Shown piece after piece: positions 23,535 through 35,189 of a stretch of DNA of 64,000 bases (the first letter of the stretch is position 1; each line of letters starts with the position of its first letter). The stretch spans positions 496,001 through 560,000 of the forward strand of contig JAFEKR010000020.1 of NCBI GenBank assembly GCA_019022495.1, in the 5' to 3' direction. A program made the translations under genes and the position numbers. Origin of the DNA: Epichloe hybrida (lineage: Eukaryota; Ascomycota; Sordariomycetes; Hypocreales; Clavicipitaceae). The notes under the pieces are model-generated. The model made no database searches. It had not been told where the DNA came from and saw only the letters and a program-made list of their open reading frames with translations.

Positions 23535-24605
23535 TGTGGCGGTTGAGGGACGTGTTTGAGTTGATATGGAGGGAGTGAACAGAACAAGACGAGGCAATCT
23601 GGGAGAGTGTATTTGGGTTGCGAGTAGGGAGAAACCCAACCGGATGCGAAGACTTATATACGTTCGGGCATATGTATCAAGCTGAGAAGGCAAGCCGCGG
23701 TCGAAGAAACCAGATTCGAAAGGCAGCTTGAGCATAGAATGATGACCCAAGAAAAGATTGTGCCGCAGCCCGAACGGTGAAGCAAGGATCCATTCATCCT
23801 CCACATTCATCGGGATCATGATCAACAGAAGCCCAAGTACCTCTGTTTGGTTTCAAAGTACATCTACATCCGCCCTCCGGATGGACTGGATATTTGGTAC
23901 AAAGAACTAGCGCACCAAAAACAGTCAGATTCGGTTCTACCTCCGCTTCTCTCCACACGCTCCATCTATTTGTCTCACGAGCAAGCTGACTTTAACAAAC
24001 TAGACGTAGACATGTCTCATCTCAGCTTACAGTGGATTTTTTGATTTTTGATTTTTGATTTCTGATTTTTCTATTTTGGCAGACGGTTCCAATGCAACGC
24101 AACTGCAGACCCGACCACGAGCACGAACTCGTCCCTGACATGTTGCGCTCAGCACTACCAACGCCACAACTGGGGACGGGGGCACTAAAAAGGGAAATGC
24201 ACGCAAGCTCGAGCTTATGAGCCACCTACGTCGTGATTGTTGGAACTGTCCGTCATATTAAGCAGTGCGGATTTCATGCCGCAAGGCGTGTGACGTACGA
24301 GATGACTTGTAATTAGTGCCCGACTTGTTCGGACAGTCGGTGCATGAAAGGCTCAGTCTGTGGCATCACATATTCTCTCTACCCTTGCCGCACTAAGTTG
24401 AGAGGGGACTTGTACGTTTGCTCACTGCTTCCTATGGTAAATACGGCAAGTATGTAGTGTCTGCGGAAACACAACCTCAGATCATATTTAGTACCACCCG
24501 GATCCCCCCATTCATCCTCGACGACCCAGTCAGTCAACCTCATACATCCCTCCCCCCCCCCTTCTCCCCACGTACATCCATCTCGCGAAGAATTAAAAAA
24601 AAAAA
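23535..24605. other. Intergenic between divergent KP4-like genes
   Basis: This 1.07 kb interval holds the upstream regions of two divergently transcribed KP4-like genes. It contains a TTTTGAT tandem (24035-24077) and no other supported gene. Confidence 0.6.
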
Positions 24606-24989
24606 ATGAAATCCGCCGTCTTCACATCTCTCGCTGCCCTCGCAGTCTCCGTCTCCGGCCTGGGCATCAACTGCCGCGGCTCCGGATTCTGCCCTTCTGA
24701 CGGCGCGGCCGGCAACCTCATCAACCTCAAGGCCATCGTGGACAACATCCAGCCGCGAAACCGCCGCTACAACACCGGCCAGCAAATCGCCTGCACCGGC
24801 TCCCTGTGCGCCTTCTACCAGAGCGGCGCGACTGGCACTGCCGAACAGACGTCTGGTTTCCTCCAACAGCTTCTAGATCACGGCTGCAAGAAGTGCGGCT
24901 CCGTTCCTACTCAGCCTGGCAACGACGTCAAGAAGGGACAGTTGACCGTTAATGTTGTAAGCGACCCTCACTGCCAAGGCGCTTGTTAA
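24606..24989 (+). CDS. Secreted KP4-like killer-toxin-family protein 2 (intronless)
   Basis: A single exon of 127 aa starts at the ATG after an A-run. It has a signal peptide of about 18 residues, then LGINCRGSGF at the mature N-terminus, the segment FYQSGATGTA, and a tail with GCKKC and paired late cysteines like the neighbours. At the place where paralogues 1 and 3 carry a phase-1 intron (after YNTG/FNTG), this gene reads straight through, which suggests precise intron loss. A secreted antifungal or interaction role is inferred from the family only. No break is seen. Confidence 0.9.
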   Translation: MKSAVFTSLAALAVSVSGLGINCRGSGFCPSDGAAGNLINLKAIVDNIQPRNRRYNTGQQIACTGSLCAFYQSGATGTAEQTSGFLQQLLDHGCKKCGSVPTQPGNDVKKGQLTVNVVSDPHCQGAC

Positions 24990-26134
24990 TGGGAAGGGAA
25001 GGAATAGGGGGTTCGGGTAAAAGAGGTGGAGGGGGGGTTTCTACGAGGCGGTTGGAATCGATTGGGAATGTTGTATTGTTGTAGCCCCATCTATGCATGT
25101 AGATCTAGTGTGACGCCGTCAACTTGACTTGACACGATTTTGGAATTGACCTTGGGATTCGAAGCCACCCCCGCGATGTTATCGATTTTTTCTTGTTGCC
25201 GTAATGGTTCATGACCACGCCTTCTTCATCTCCACTGCATGACCTGGATGAGCGACGAGAGTAGAGTGGTAATACTGGCCCTCGGGCATCAGAGGACGAA
25301 CCGCAGATCTACATTAAGGGCCCCTTATCAGATCTTATTTATGTACATAAGGAAGCGCCAAGCCATTATATCCCGCGGCTCCACCCATCTACATACAAGT
25401 GGATCGATTGTCTTGCACGTGATGCGGTGGGGAAAAGCGGGTACGTGCTGAAGATAATTCGTGAACCAAAATCTATCATGAAATTGAGTGCTGAGAGTCT
25501 GACTATCCCAAGTTCGTGTGTGTTATGTGAGCCACATTGACATTCCTCCTCACATTCCTCCCGGGCATCAGATTCTACACCTGCTCCTTCGCAGCCGGGG
25601 CCACTTGGAGCCCGACGGTCCGAAATGCAGTAAGCTCTTAGCTCTGTGCCTGGGCCCCTTTTCCCCGCCCACGATTTTAGTATGTAAGAAATCCACGTCA
25701 CCAAAATCGCGGGTCTCACCGTCCATGACGCTGCTTGGCCAGGACGACTAGTGGGAATTTCTGCGCACTACTCCCGAAGAGCCTCGTCACTTGTGAACCT
25801 ACCTGGTCCTGGCCTACCCAAAAAGGGGCAATGCGGCATGTACAGCTCGAGAAGCGGCTTCGTACCGGTACCGGTGCGTACCCAAGCATCTACACGTTCC
25901 CTTGTCGTGTGTACCGCGGGGTTTTCTGCCCCGAATCAGGTTCCCCATGTTCCGTTGTAAGCATGGCATCCTCTCGTCATGAACAAATAAACAAGAATAG
26001 ACGCGGCAGGGGAAGAGAAGAAAGAGCATAAAAAAGCTTGATGCCCCCCCCCCCCTCTCCCTGAATCCCCAAGCATATCATCGTTCACACAAGGAAAAAT
26101 ATCAACCCCCGAATCAAACCAAACCAAGCTCACA
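24990..26134. other. Intergenic between KP4-like genes 2 and 3
   Basis: About 1.15 kb with no supported gene. A C-run at 26043-26055 precedes the third KP4-like gene. Confidence 0.6.
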
Positions 26135-26607
26135 ATGCAATTCTCATCCCTCACACTCTTCATCACCAGTGCCGCAGCACTAGGAATAAACTGTCGCGGC
26201 TCCGGCTTCTGCAACTTCAACGACGCCTCGATGCAAGTTGTCCACGACCAGATCGGCATCATCGTTGCCGAAGGTGGTGGCGGCCGCCGCTTCAACACCG
26301 GCCGTACGTATAACTCGCCATCCTTGCTTCGTCTTCTCCATTCCTTCCAGGCCGCTAACACATCTTGTCCCCCCCCGCAGAGCAAATTGCCTGCTCCCAC
26401 GGACAACAGGGCAGCATCTGCGCCTTCTACCAAAGCGGCGCATCCGGCACGGCCCAGGACGCGTACGGCCAGATCCAGGGCCTGCTGAACCACAAGTGCA
26501 GGCAGTGCGGCTCGATCCCCACGCAGCCGGGCAATGATGTGAGCAAGGGCCAGTTGACGGTGAATTATGTGTCCAAGCCTTGCTGCGAAGGTGACTGCCA
26601 CTGCTAG
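26135..26607 (+). CDS. Secreted KP4-like killer-toxin-family protein 3
   Basis: Exons 26135-26303 and 26381-26607 are separated by a 77 nt intron (GTACGT...CCGCAG) in phase 1, at the same codon position as in paralogue 1, giving 131 aa. A signal peptide of about 16-18 residues is followed by LGINCRGSGF, and the C-terminal half contains FYQSGASGTA, QCGSIPTQPGNDV and a terminal Cys-rich end. It has the same orientation as paralogue 2 and is 1.1 kb from it. The three proteins share the same cysteine layout, which points to local tandem duplication followed by one inversion or divergent placement. Function is inferred from the KP4 family only. Confidence 0.9.
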
Positions 26608-26852
26608 CGTGGTCATGTGGCGTTGTATGACGGGATACGAATAAACGGTGCGAATATATAGGAAGCCAAGTCTGCAACCGTCGAGTTCGAAATTTTTGTC
26701 CAGCGTGTGTACCAGGTATATTCAAATGTTTGCATGTTCATGTACGCCACATGTTCTCGATCCTCTACATAATCTCAGTGCCCATAATCTCAACACACAT
26801 CACCTCACTGCTGCCTCGAGAGGGTTTTTCTAAAAAAAAGGGCGAGCACAAT

Positions 26853-28482
26853 CTACTTGGACCACTCCCCGCCCATCCACCTGTTCAAAAAGTCCAGCGA
26901 TCCCTCGGGCTCGTACTCGGGCACAGCATGGCCAGCGTTGTAGATGCGCATGAAGGTGAGGCCCCGCGCCGAGCGAACATTGCCATAGTTCCTGCCAGAC
27001 TTGACGCGAAGCTCCTTGGTCACGGCCGAGTTGAAATCATACTTGCCAGGCCATTCGAGGGCGCTGACCCAGCCCCTGGTCCCGAGCCAGTTGCAAATGT
27101 AGTCGAGGTCACCGGCGTAGATCAAGACGGGTATCTCGGCCAGGATACGGGGGATGAAGTGGTGCGCAGGCCGCATGTAGTCGCCGCTGCTCCCAAAGTC
27201 CAAGTTCACGCCGACGTCGCACTTGCTGTACCGGATGTCAACCTCGGCCCCCAGCGTCTCCCTGGTCTCTTTCTGGTTGAGGAACTCGGTCGCGTGGCTG
27301 GAGGTGTTCCCAGTTTTACTGGAAGTCTCAACATCAGATGGATATGGGCTGGAAACGTCGTACATGTTGCCGGGATACACGCCAACCATGGCTACGCAGA
27401 CTTCATGCGCGTGGTGACAGGTGTCGGCGCTGCCGTTCTCGTAGCACTCCTTGATGCGCCTCCTGCAGTTCGGCTCCATGTCCCGCATCCGCTCGCAGTC
27501 GGCGGGCGGCAGGATGGCCTCGTGGTCGCCGCCGCCGCAGGCCATGGGGCGGTAGTACCTGTACTGGATGTACGGGTCGACGAGGCCGTTTCCGATGGCC
27601 AGACCCTTGAGGTTGATGATGCGGTCCTCGTGGGAGAGGATCTCGTTGGCGATGGCGGGGATGTATTTGCCGGCGTAGGACTCGCCCGCGATGAAGAAGT
27701 CCTGCTTGGCGTACTGGGGCATCTCGTGGAAGAAGAGCGTGAGCAGGGCGTAGATGTCCTCTGCGGCGGCGGCCGTCGTCTCGGTGCGGTTGTCGCTGTA
27801 CGAGAAGCCCGTGTTGACGGGCTGGTCGATGAAGATGACGCTGGCGTTTGTGTTCCACGAGTACGGGTTGTTGACGGGCTTGAGGTCCTCGCCGGGGATG
27901 GTGGACGGGCCGAGCTCTTCGAACAGGCCGATCAGGGACGAGCATCCGGGGCCGCCGTTGAGCCAGAGCAGGACCGGGTCCTCGGATGGGTTGTTTCTGG
28001 ATTCAAAGAACCCTGGGGGGTTGGGTGTCAGTTATATATATATATATACATACATGGTCTTCTCGATCATCAGAGGTGGAAAAGACATGCAACTCACAGT
28101 AGAACAGGTGCTTGTCCGTGTACTCGTTGTCCAGATACCCGCTGTACTGCGTCACATTGTCGATGCCCAGACTGGACGGGTCATTTTTGCGCAACCTCAG
28201 CAGGTATCTGCTGAAACGGTCGGTGTGCGACCCGTCGTAAATCGAGCCGAGCACAGAGCCGAGCACAGAGCCGAGGGACCAGCCCCTGCCGCTGAGGAGT
28301 CTCTTGTGCGGACCGGGCTTCTGTCTAACATCGGCCTGCATATCGGCCTGTACCTCGGCGCCCCGGACGATGGCGTCCCAGAAACTATCCGGTCTGCGAT
28401 TGATCTTGGCTCCGTCCGACTCGGCAGCCACCACGACGCACGCGGCCGCCACCAAGAGGAGGCCGGAGATGGAGAAGCGCAT
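26853..28482 (-). CDS. Serine carboxypeptidase, peptidase family S10 (secreted or vacuolar)
   Basis: Exons 28482-28098 and 28012-26853 around a 79 nt intron (GTGAGT...CCCCAG, phase 1, with a TA repeat inside) give 514 aa. The splice restores YWFFESRN, a family hallmark. The protein starts with a signal peptide (MRFSISGLLLVAAACVVVA), then a pro-region that includes a short Gly-Ser-Val-Leu repeat. WLNGGPGCSS forms the oxyanion region. The catalytic triad is visible: GESYAG (Ser about 240), GDLDYICNW (Asp about 430-432) and NAGHAVPEYEP (His about 490). Such enzymes remove C-terminal residues at acidic pH. A secreted or vacuolar location cannot be separated from sequence. The minus-strand start is an ATG just after an A/T-rich leader. 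Confidence 0.93.
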
Positions 28483-29010
28483 TTTTAAAAAAAAAATATA
28501 TATATAAAATATAAAAAAAACCAAATCTGTGGCTTTTCTTTGACGGCAAGGGACTAACTCATCCACAGAATGAGCCTGCCGTGTAGTATTTATATATTTC
28601 GGTGAACCCCAAGACACGAATCATGCACAAGGCCAACCATCTACGTACAATGTACTTGTGTGAACACGCAAGTCAATTTTCCATCATGCAGTAGGAACCA
28701 CCTATTTCATCACGAAAAGTATGTGTACCCCGGTTCTATATGTACTTGTCATTTTAGAAGGACTTTTATAGGCCTTTTATAAATCATGACCTGTATCGCA
28801 AGAACTGCCATGATGGAATCCATAGTAAAACACGTAGAAGAGAACTGGTTTGTTCTGTTTTCAAGCCTAGTCACTAAGAAGTGGTAACTACTACATAAGC
28901 GAGAGGCCGCGCCTGTGTGTGGTACTACTTGTGTATTTTCTTTCTTTCCTGATTGCTCAACAAAGCGCTACGCCAAGGCGCTTACTTGTCCTAATCTCGT
29001 AACCGCTGCA
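28483..29010. other. Upstream region of the carboxypeptidase gene
   Basis: A/T-rich leader with several TATA-like stretches (28495-28515, 28588-28600). No gene is seen. It ends at the target-site duplication of the TIR element. Confidence 0.6.
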
Positions 29011-29019
29011 AATAATGGA

Positions 29020-29432
29020 GGACATCTAGATGCGCATATCGCGTGGGTCCTAAAACGAAGAAAGTACCTTTCCACCTAATTCCCTGCTAAATATACTAGC
29101 TCTTTTTAGTAGCAAATATAAGCAGCTTACTACGTATTTTATTATCATAAAGCTTTATGACATGATATAACGCAACGTAATGCAACATAACGTAGCATAA
29201 CGTAATATAATCTCTTTGAGCCCCCTATAAGTTAAATATAATTTATTCTATATAATCTATAGTCAGGGTAATTATAATAGCTTTAATTATATTATATAAA
29301 TAAGTATCTTATTTAATAGTAAAAACTAACAGACGCAAGTCATGCTAAAATTGGGTGTAGGGACTATCCTTCCTTTTTGGAACCCACGCGATATGCGCAT
29401 TCAAAAAACGCGATATGCGCATTTAGATGTCC
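29020..29432. mobile_element. 413 bp non-autonomous TIR element (MULE-type MITE candidate)
   Basis: The first 24 bp and the last 24 bp are inverted repeats with one mismatch (G versus A at TIR position 10), both beginning GGACATCTA. The element is flanked by a perfect 9 bp direct repeat AATAATGGA at 29011-29019 and 29433-29441, as expected for a target-site duplication of Mutator-like elements. At the right end the inner TIR sequence (ATGCGCATATCGCGT when read inward) is repeated in tandem (29386-29400 and 29408-29423), and the similarity between the ends extends about 25 bp further. The interior (29050-29340) is very A/T-rich and has no reading frame, so the element depends on a transposase elsewhere. 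Confidence 0.88.
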
Positions 29433-29519
29433 AATAATGGACAGGGTTTAGTATCGTCATCGCGCAAGGGGGACTTGTGTACATAATATCAAGCTCAAAT
29501 CTTGCATTGAGTCGCTTGC

Positions 29520-30511
29520 TCACGGCTTGCGGTGCTTGTTCAAAAACTCCACCACCCTGGTCGAAACATCCTGCAGCGGTGATCCAGGCTTGGGCCATCC
29601 GTGACTCATCCCGTCAACCTTGATGTGCTCCAGGCCCTCGACGACCCCCTGGCACTTGTACCTGTCGTCGTGAACCTTGTTGCGCAGATCCTTGGTTTTC
29701 GCCGCGTCGCACTTGTTGCGCCTCGCCCATCCGCTCACCCAGTCCGGGATCGGTGGAAGGGGGCCGTTGCCGCCTGACTCGCGGCCCTGGTACGGGATCT
29801 GGCGGTCCCCCGTGCCGTGGACCTCGAAGATCGGCAGAGGCGATCGCGCAGGGTGGCACTTGTCATCGCTCTGATACTTGGTGTAGAACGCACCCGAGAT
29901 GGGCGCAAAGGCCGCGAACTGCCCGCCGTGGTCGGGCGAGCAGGCGAGCACGTTGTTGAAGCCGGCGCCGTTGGAGTGGCCCGATGCGTACATGCGGGAC
30001 TCGTCGACGCAGTAGTTGTCCTTGATGCGCCGGACCAGATCCGTGGTGAAGACCTTGTCGCTGACCTTGGGGTCGGCGTAGGATGCTCCTTCCCAGGCGC
30101 CCTGCGCAGAAAGAAAACCGCATTAGCATTTGACACATGCGTCTGGAGACGAGGGAAAACAAAAAACATCATGATGCGTATTACATTGATACCCGCGGGA
30201 TACACAGCAATCATGTTGGGATTAATCTTCTCGTTGGAGAACTGGGTCTCGCCCTCGAATTTCTTGGGATTGTTCCCCTTCCCATGGTACGCAATCAGCA
30301 GTGGCGTCGCCCTCTTGGCATCATAGTTTGACGGCAGATGAATCCTGTATGTCCGCTCGCCGCCGCTGCTCTGGAAGCTGAATTCTTTCGTCTGGCCCAC
30401 AAAGTCGTGCTTCTTGCCGCACCCTGCCGATGGCGTCGTCGAGGCCTGCACGCCGCATAGGAGGCCGAGCGAGGCAACTAGAAAGGTACCGAAGTTGGGC
30501 AGGAGCGTCAT
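29520..30511 (-). CDS. Secreted feruloyl-esterase-like protein, CE1/LpqC-type alpha/beta hydrolase
   Basis: Exons 30511-30185 and 30101-29520 around an 83 nt intron (GTAATA...GCGCAG, phase 0) give 302 aa. There is a signal peptide (hydrophobic up to about residue 23). Conserved features are YRIHLPSNYD, LIAYHGKG (oxyanion side), the nucleophile elbow GHSNGAG (Ser about 152), EVHGTGDRQIPY with the likely Asp, and MSHGWP with the likely His. The family cleaves feruloyl or acetyl esters on plant xylan, or short polyhydroxyalkanoates. Substrate is inferred, and no carbohydrate-binding module is present. The gene is 87 nt from the right end of the TIR element, which therefore sits close to its 3' end. 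Confidence 0.88.
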
Positions 30512-31355
30512 GTCTGTGATGGTCTTGGTCTTTGTATGGGACTGGACTTGGATTCAAAAGAAAAAAAAAAGAAGAAAGAAAAAAAGTATAGACGAGCTAT
30601 ATACATGCAGCTCACCTGGGCGGCCCGTACGCATCGCCAGTAAGATGCTTGCCCCGTGCAGCACTACTTCGTAATACTAATATGACCTGTCTCAGAAAAG
30701 AGTTCGAGCTAATTCCATCCATGCTGACGACATTTGGAGCCGTGCAGGTCATGGCGTCGTTTCGCCATGGCCATCAGACGGATATCGGCATCTCCACGGA
30801 CAACACAGTCAGCTTAGGGTACCATTGCATGAACGAAAGCGAGAAAAAGCAATTGCCGTCAACGTCCTGCTTACGTCCGGGCGCCATTTCACGTCGCAGT
30901 ACACGCATGTGTGCCAACACGGCGCCAGGAGATGAATGGGAAATTGGACATGGTGGCTTGTAATGTAGAAAAATAATGTCAAAAGAGAAGTGGCGAGCGC
31001 GCACGTACTCCGCAGTACGGATTACGTGCACGGCATCATGTGGGCCAAGTTGTACACAGTGTCAGTCATCAAGGGTCCGCGCGTGCAGCGAGTACCATCT
31101 TCGGACACCCACCGTGCTCCGTACACTCACTGTGCGTGTACATGTACACTTACTGTGCGGATACATGTACACGTATGCAACACCAGCTCCGCGTCCATTT
31201 TGTCCATTCCATCCCCTCGGTTCGGTACTTGCTTTCTTTTCCAGATTCAATTCACACCAACACCGCGCCAACATTGCTGCAACCGTGCTTCTTGCACATT
31301 ATTCGATACAGCCCCAACGCCTGCCTTCCCCCAGACCTCGGAAGCACCGCACCCT
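30512..31355. other. Divergent promoter interval (esterase / fad1)
   Basis: 844 bp between two divergently transcribed genes. It has a poly-A/purine tract upstream of the esterase (30557-30590), a TACTCCGCAGTACGG palindrome-like sequence near 31007, and two direct copies of an ACTGTGCG...TACATGTACAC unit (31131-31172). No gene is supported. Confidence 0.6.
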
Positions 31356-31688
31356 ATGACACAAAACACACAAAACGGCCATGTCATCGCGCCAGCCGCA
31401 ACCTCGGCAGCGGCCCGCCCCCTCCCAGACATTTGCTTCACCCTGCGTCGCAAGGTGATTGCCTTCCTGGACCAGCAGCCGTCCGACGACGACAGAGCCT
31501 TGTCGAGCGCACAAGCGCAGACACGCGCCTCAATCGAGCTTGTGCAGGAGGCGTTGCGTCGTTACGGGTGAGTTTATGCCAACTCGGTTCGCCAAGTTGT
31601 CGGCTTTCCCCCGCGTTCCTGAAGAACCCCGCCAACAAGCTTCTCCTTTACCTCGGCCATCCTGTTCCTACCAACGAGAACCAACAAA

Positions 31689-31719
<31 letters not shown>

Positions 31720-32479
31720 CTCTGCAACAGCGGCTCAGCGCTAACTTCTGCCATCTACCACCCCCCTCCCCCAGCCCTACAGAGCTGTCGTTGTCCTACA
31801 ATGGTGGCAAAGACTGCTTGGTTTTGCTCGTTCTCATCCTAGCCTCTTTACCCGCCATCCATGAACCATCCGCCACCACCAATCGCGCCGAAGCGCGCCC
31901 GCCCAAGAACGTGCCGCCCACACTTCGAGCCATCTACATCGCACCGCCCGATCCGTTTCCCGAAGTCGAGGAGTTTGTGACCTCGACAACAAGGGAATAC
32001 CACCTTGACTTGACACGCTATGCGCTGCCAATGCGACGAGCTCTCGAGGCATACCAAGCCGAGCAGCCGTCCGTGAAAGCCATCTTCATGGGCACCCGAC
32101 GGACCGATCCACACTGCGAGTTCCTCGCCGCATTTGCCCCGACAGACAAAGACTGGCCGCAGTTTATGCGGGTGAATCCCATCCTTGACTGGCACTATGC
32201 GGACATCTGGACTGTAAGCAAGAGGGTTTCCCTTTTTGCGCCCACGCCGCGCATTCACACGTCACCCTGAAGCTGACACCAGCCACACAACACAAACAGT
32301 TCATTCTGCGCCTGAATCTTTCCTTCTGCAGCCTCTACCAGCAGGGCTATTCATCCCTCGGCGGGGTGAAAAACACGAGACCCAACCCAGCATTGGCCAT
32401 TGACGCCCAAGGCACCCAGTTCCGACCAGCATACGAACTTGTACGAGATGACGAAGAGCGACTTGGCCGCGACAAGTGA
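31356..32479 (+). CDS. fad1: FAD synthase (FMN adenylyltransferase), PAPS-reductase fold
   Basis: Three exons, 31356-31567, 31775-32213 and 32300-32479, give 276 aa. Intron 1 is 207 nt (GTGAGT...CCCCAG, phase 2) and contains an ACA microsatellite at 31682-31714; intron 2 is 86 nt (GTAAGC...AACAG, phase 0). The PP-loop-like motif SYNGGKDC lies near residue 78, with GTRRTDPHC and WHYADIWTF in the middle and GYSSLGGVKNTRPNP near the C-terminus, all typical of eukaryotic Fad1. The enzyme transfers AMP from ATP to FMN to make FAD in the cytosol or mitochondria. Length is close to yeast Fad1 (306 aa). Confidence 0.93.
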
Positions 32480-33281
32480 TTCCCCCCTCCCCTCCCCCCT
32501 CGCAACAAGTCTTATATGAAGTGCGAGATTCCGTGAAGAAGCGTAGAGCAGCAGCGCAGATGAAGCGCGAGCTCACTGGCTCGACATGCCTACCCACAGT
32601 CCCTCAAGTGCATTTCCCCAGTTCTCTTCTTTCTCAACCCATTTCCTTCCGGGCCTCTCGGCGAGCCCACACTCTCACAAACACCGTGTATTTCAAATTC
32701 AAGACCATAGAGCATAGAGCATCAAGGCGTTTCTGCAATGCAAATCTCCGTCCCTGTCCGCTGGACTCAGTCACCATCTGACCCGACCAAGGACAACGCG
32801 GCAACGTGCTCGGGAATGAATAAAGTGGGGAATAAATGCTCCCGCTTCCCGCTTCCCGCTTGTGAAAATGAGGCATTGTTGACGAAAGCGGCCGTCCGGA
32901 ATCCGGACCTGGCGCTGCCCCCGATATCCAACGTGGCTGGTGAGCAATCGCTGTCGCTCTCCGTCTCGACACATGATGGACCGTCCGCGGCTAATGCAGA
33001 TATACATGAGGTGCACCCCTGTTCAGGCAGACGGACAGGTAGGCGGGTGTTCTGATGAGTTTGCCATGGTTCACCCCATTCGAAAACACATGGGCTCGAG
33101 GGGAAAAAAAAAAAAAAAGAACAACACATTCGGTGCGCAAATGATCCAATTCGTCAACCCATCACAGCGACTTGTTCCAAATGCTTCGTGAAAAGGTGAA
33201 CGAACAGTGGCATCGTGTCCAAGACCCATCACGCATCAATTCATTTGGGCTACATTTCATATATACATTTGCACATTGGCT
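32480..33281. other. Convergent 3' interval (fad1 / ptr2)
   Basis: About 0.8 kb between two convergent genes, with a poly-A tract at 33103-33118. No gene is supported. Confidence 0.6.
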
Positions 33282-35189
33282 TCATCGTGTATTGGCTCCA
33301 TCCTTAGTATTGCCCATCTGCTCATTTCCCCCCTTCTTGTCGTCTGCCTCACTGGGCAACGGTAGAGCAGGCACGTCGCGGTCAAGAGCATACATGTCTT
33401 CCTCTCTTGCATCGTAGTGTCGGAAGAGAGCGAAGAAGACAAATGCAGTGATGAAAGCGGTGACGCCGACGCCAGTGTACATCCAGACGAATTTAGGGTT
33501 CTTGGCAACTGGAACAAGACCTTCGGAAATGGCAGAGCCAAGAGCGTTGGTGAAGAGATAGAGACTCTGGACAAAAGACTTCATGCTGGGAGGGGCCTTG
33601 GTGTAGGCGTATTCGAGACCCGTGACAGAAATGAAGATCTCGGCAATACCAATAAAAACGTATGCAGGAGTCTGGATGGCGACGTGAACATTGTTTGGCA
33701 GCGTTTTGCCATCAGCGAGGGTACCCGCTGGACAGCCACGAGGGTCGTCGTAGCAGGGGCCGGCGCTGTAGATGAGGTGCTGCACAATGGCGGCGTAAGC
33801 CAAGCAAAGCGAGGCGAAGAGGAAGCCGATGGTGATACGCGCGATAGGGCGCAGTTCGATGCCACGTCTTCGCAGAATGGGATACACAACCTTGTCCAGA
33901 ATGGGCGTAAAGATCAAAATGGAGAGGGGATCGAAATTCTGCATGAAATCATTGGGCATCCCACCGACCTTCATCTGGCCAGCCTGGGTAACAAAGTTGC
34001 TGGAGAACTGTCCGTAGCAAACCCAGAAGACGGGGTAGAAGAGGAAAACCCTGCAAGCCATGAGAGCACGCTTGAGCTCCTCGACGAAATGGTCATTCCA
34101 AGCAACATTGGTGGACTTGCCATTCTGGGCACGCCACGACGGTTTGGCACCATCCATAGTACGGGCTGCAATCATCATGCCGATAGCCTTGAAAGCATCC
34201 GTGATAATCTGGCCTTGCGGTGGTCGAATGACATACGACTTGCGCCGAAGGATGAGGATTGCGATGCCGACGTTGAACATGCAAAAACACAGGAGAAAGG
34301 CAGTCCAAAAGCCCAAGTGCAGCTCCATAAAGGGGGTGGCCATCAATGACAAGGCTCCAACATTGATGCACCAGTAGAAGACCATGTAGATTCGCTGGTA
34401 GGTAATAGCAGGGTCAATGATGACCCGTTCACCACTTGACTCGGTCCTGATGGCCATTGTGCGTCGCTGGTACTGGTCGGCAATGAGAGGGGCAATGTTG
34501 GACTTGATACCACCAGTACCGAAACCGATGATGATAATGGCAGTGACGTACCCGCCGAGTCCGGCGCCATTTTCAATGGCAACGGGAAGAGATGTGGTCC
34601 AGAGAATGGCGACACCGACCCAGTATATGCCACAGAAGACAAGAATAGTCTTGTACTTTCCGAGGTATTGATCCGAGATGATGGCACCTAAGATGGGTGT
34701 TACATAGCAAAGCCACTGGAAGAACAGATTGAGTCCGAAGGCGGCCTGAGATCCGAGACCCAGACCCTTTGGGCCATCGCGACCATCTTTGCTGTAGCTG
34801 ATGTAATTCTGGAATAGACCCTGTGCACCGTAGTAGGTGAATCGCTCAGTGAGTTCGACAATGGCAATCAAGAAGGCGGAAGCGGGCAAATTCTCGCCAA
34901 CACGGCGCAAGGTGCTCTTTTCGTAGCCATTGGGCTCTTCGCCATCGGCAGTAGGGCCAGATTCGTTATCGGTGATGGCGAGATCACGTTTCTCATCCAC
35001 GGAAGACTTCCCGATGTAGCCGCCTGCAAGGTCGGTGCCGCGGTTGGGAACCCGCTCGTTGAATTCCTCGTGAAGCCTATACCAAGAGCAAAAAAAAAAA
35101 GAACCGTATCTTAGCAAACAAATTTCATTGCGCCGGCGGGCGTGTGAGAAGACTTACTCGGCGGCCAGGTCCTCGTGATTCTGAGCCAT
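33282..35189 (-). CDS. ptr2: Proton-coupled di/tripeptide transporter, PTR2 (POT family)
   Basis: A 32 nt first exon (35189-35158, MAQNHEDLAA plus two bases) is joined across an 81 nt intron (GTAAGT...TATAG, phase 2) to 35076-33282, giving 608 aa. The intron contains a T-run near its acceptor (35091-35100 on the plus strand). About twelve hydrophobic segments are present. POT signatures include the ERFTYYGAQGLFQNYI segment of helix 1, GAIISDQYLGKYKT in the first loop region, and FYWCINVGALS in helix 5. The family imports di- and tripeptides with protons across the plasma membrane. In yeast, Ptr2 expression is controlled through Cup9 and Ubr1, and similar control here is not visible. The C-terminus is short and polar. 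Confidence 0.94.

Noticed and set aside
26730..28214. 494-codon plus-strand frame
   Set aside because: Antisense of the serine carboxypeptidase, whose catalytic motifs prove the minus strand; open only because of high GC.
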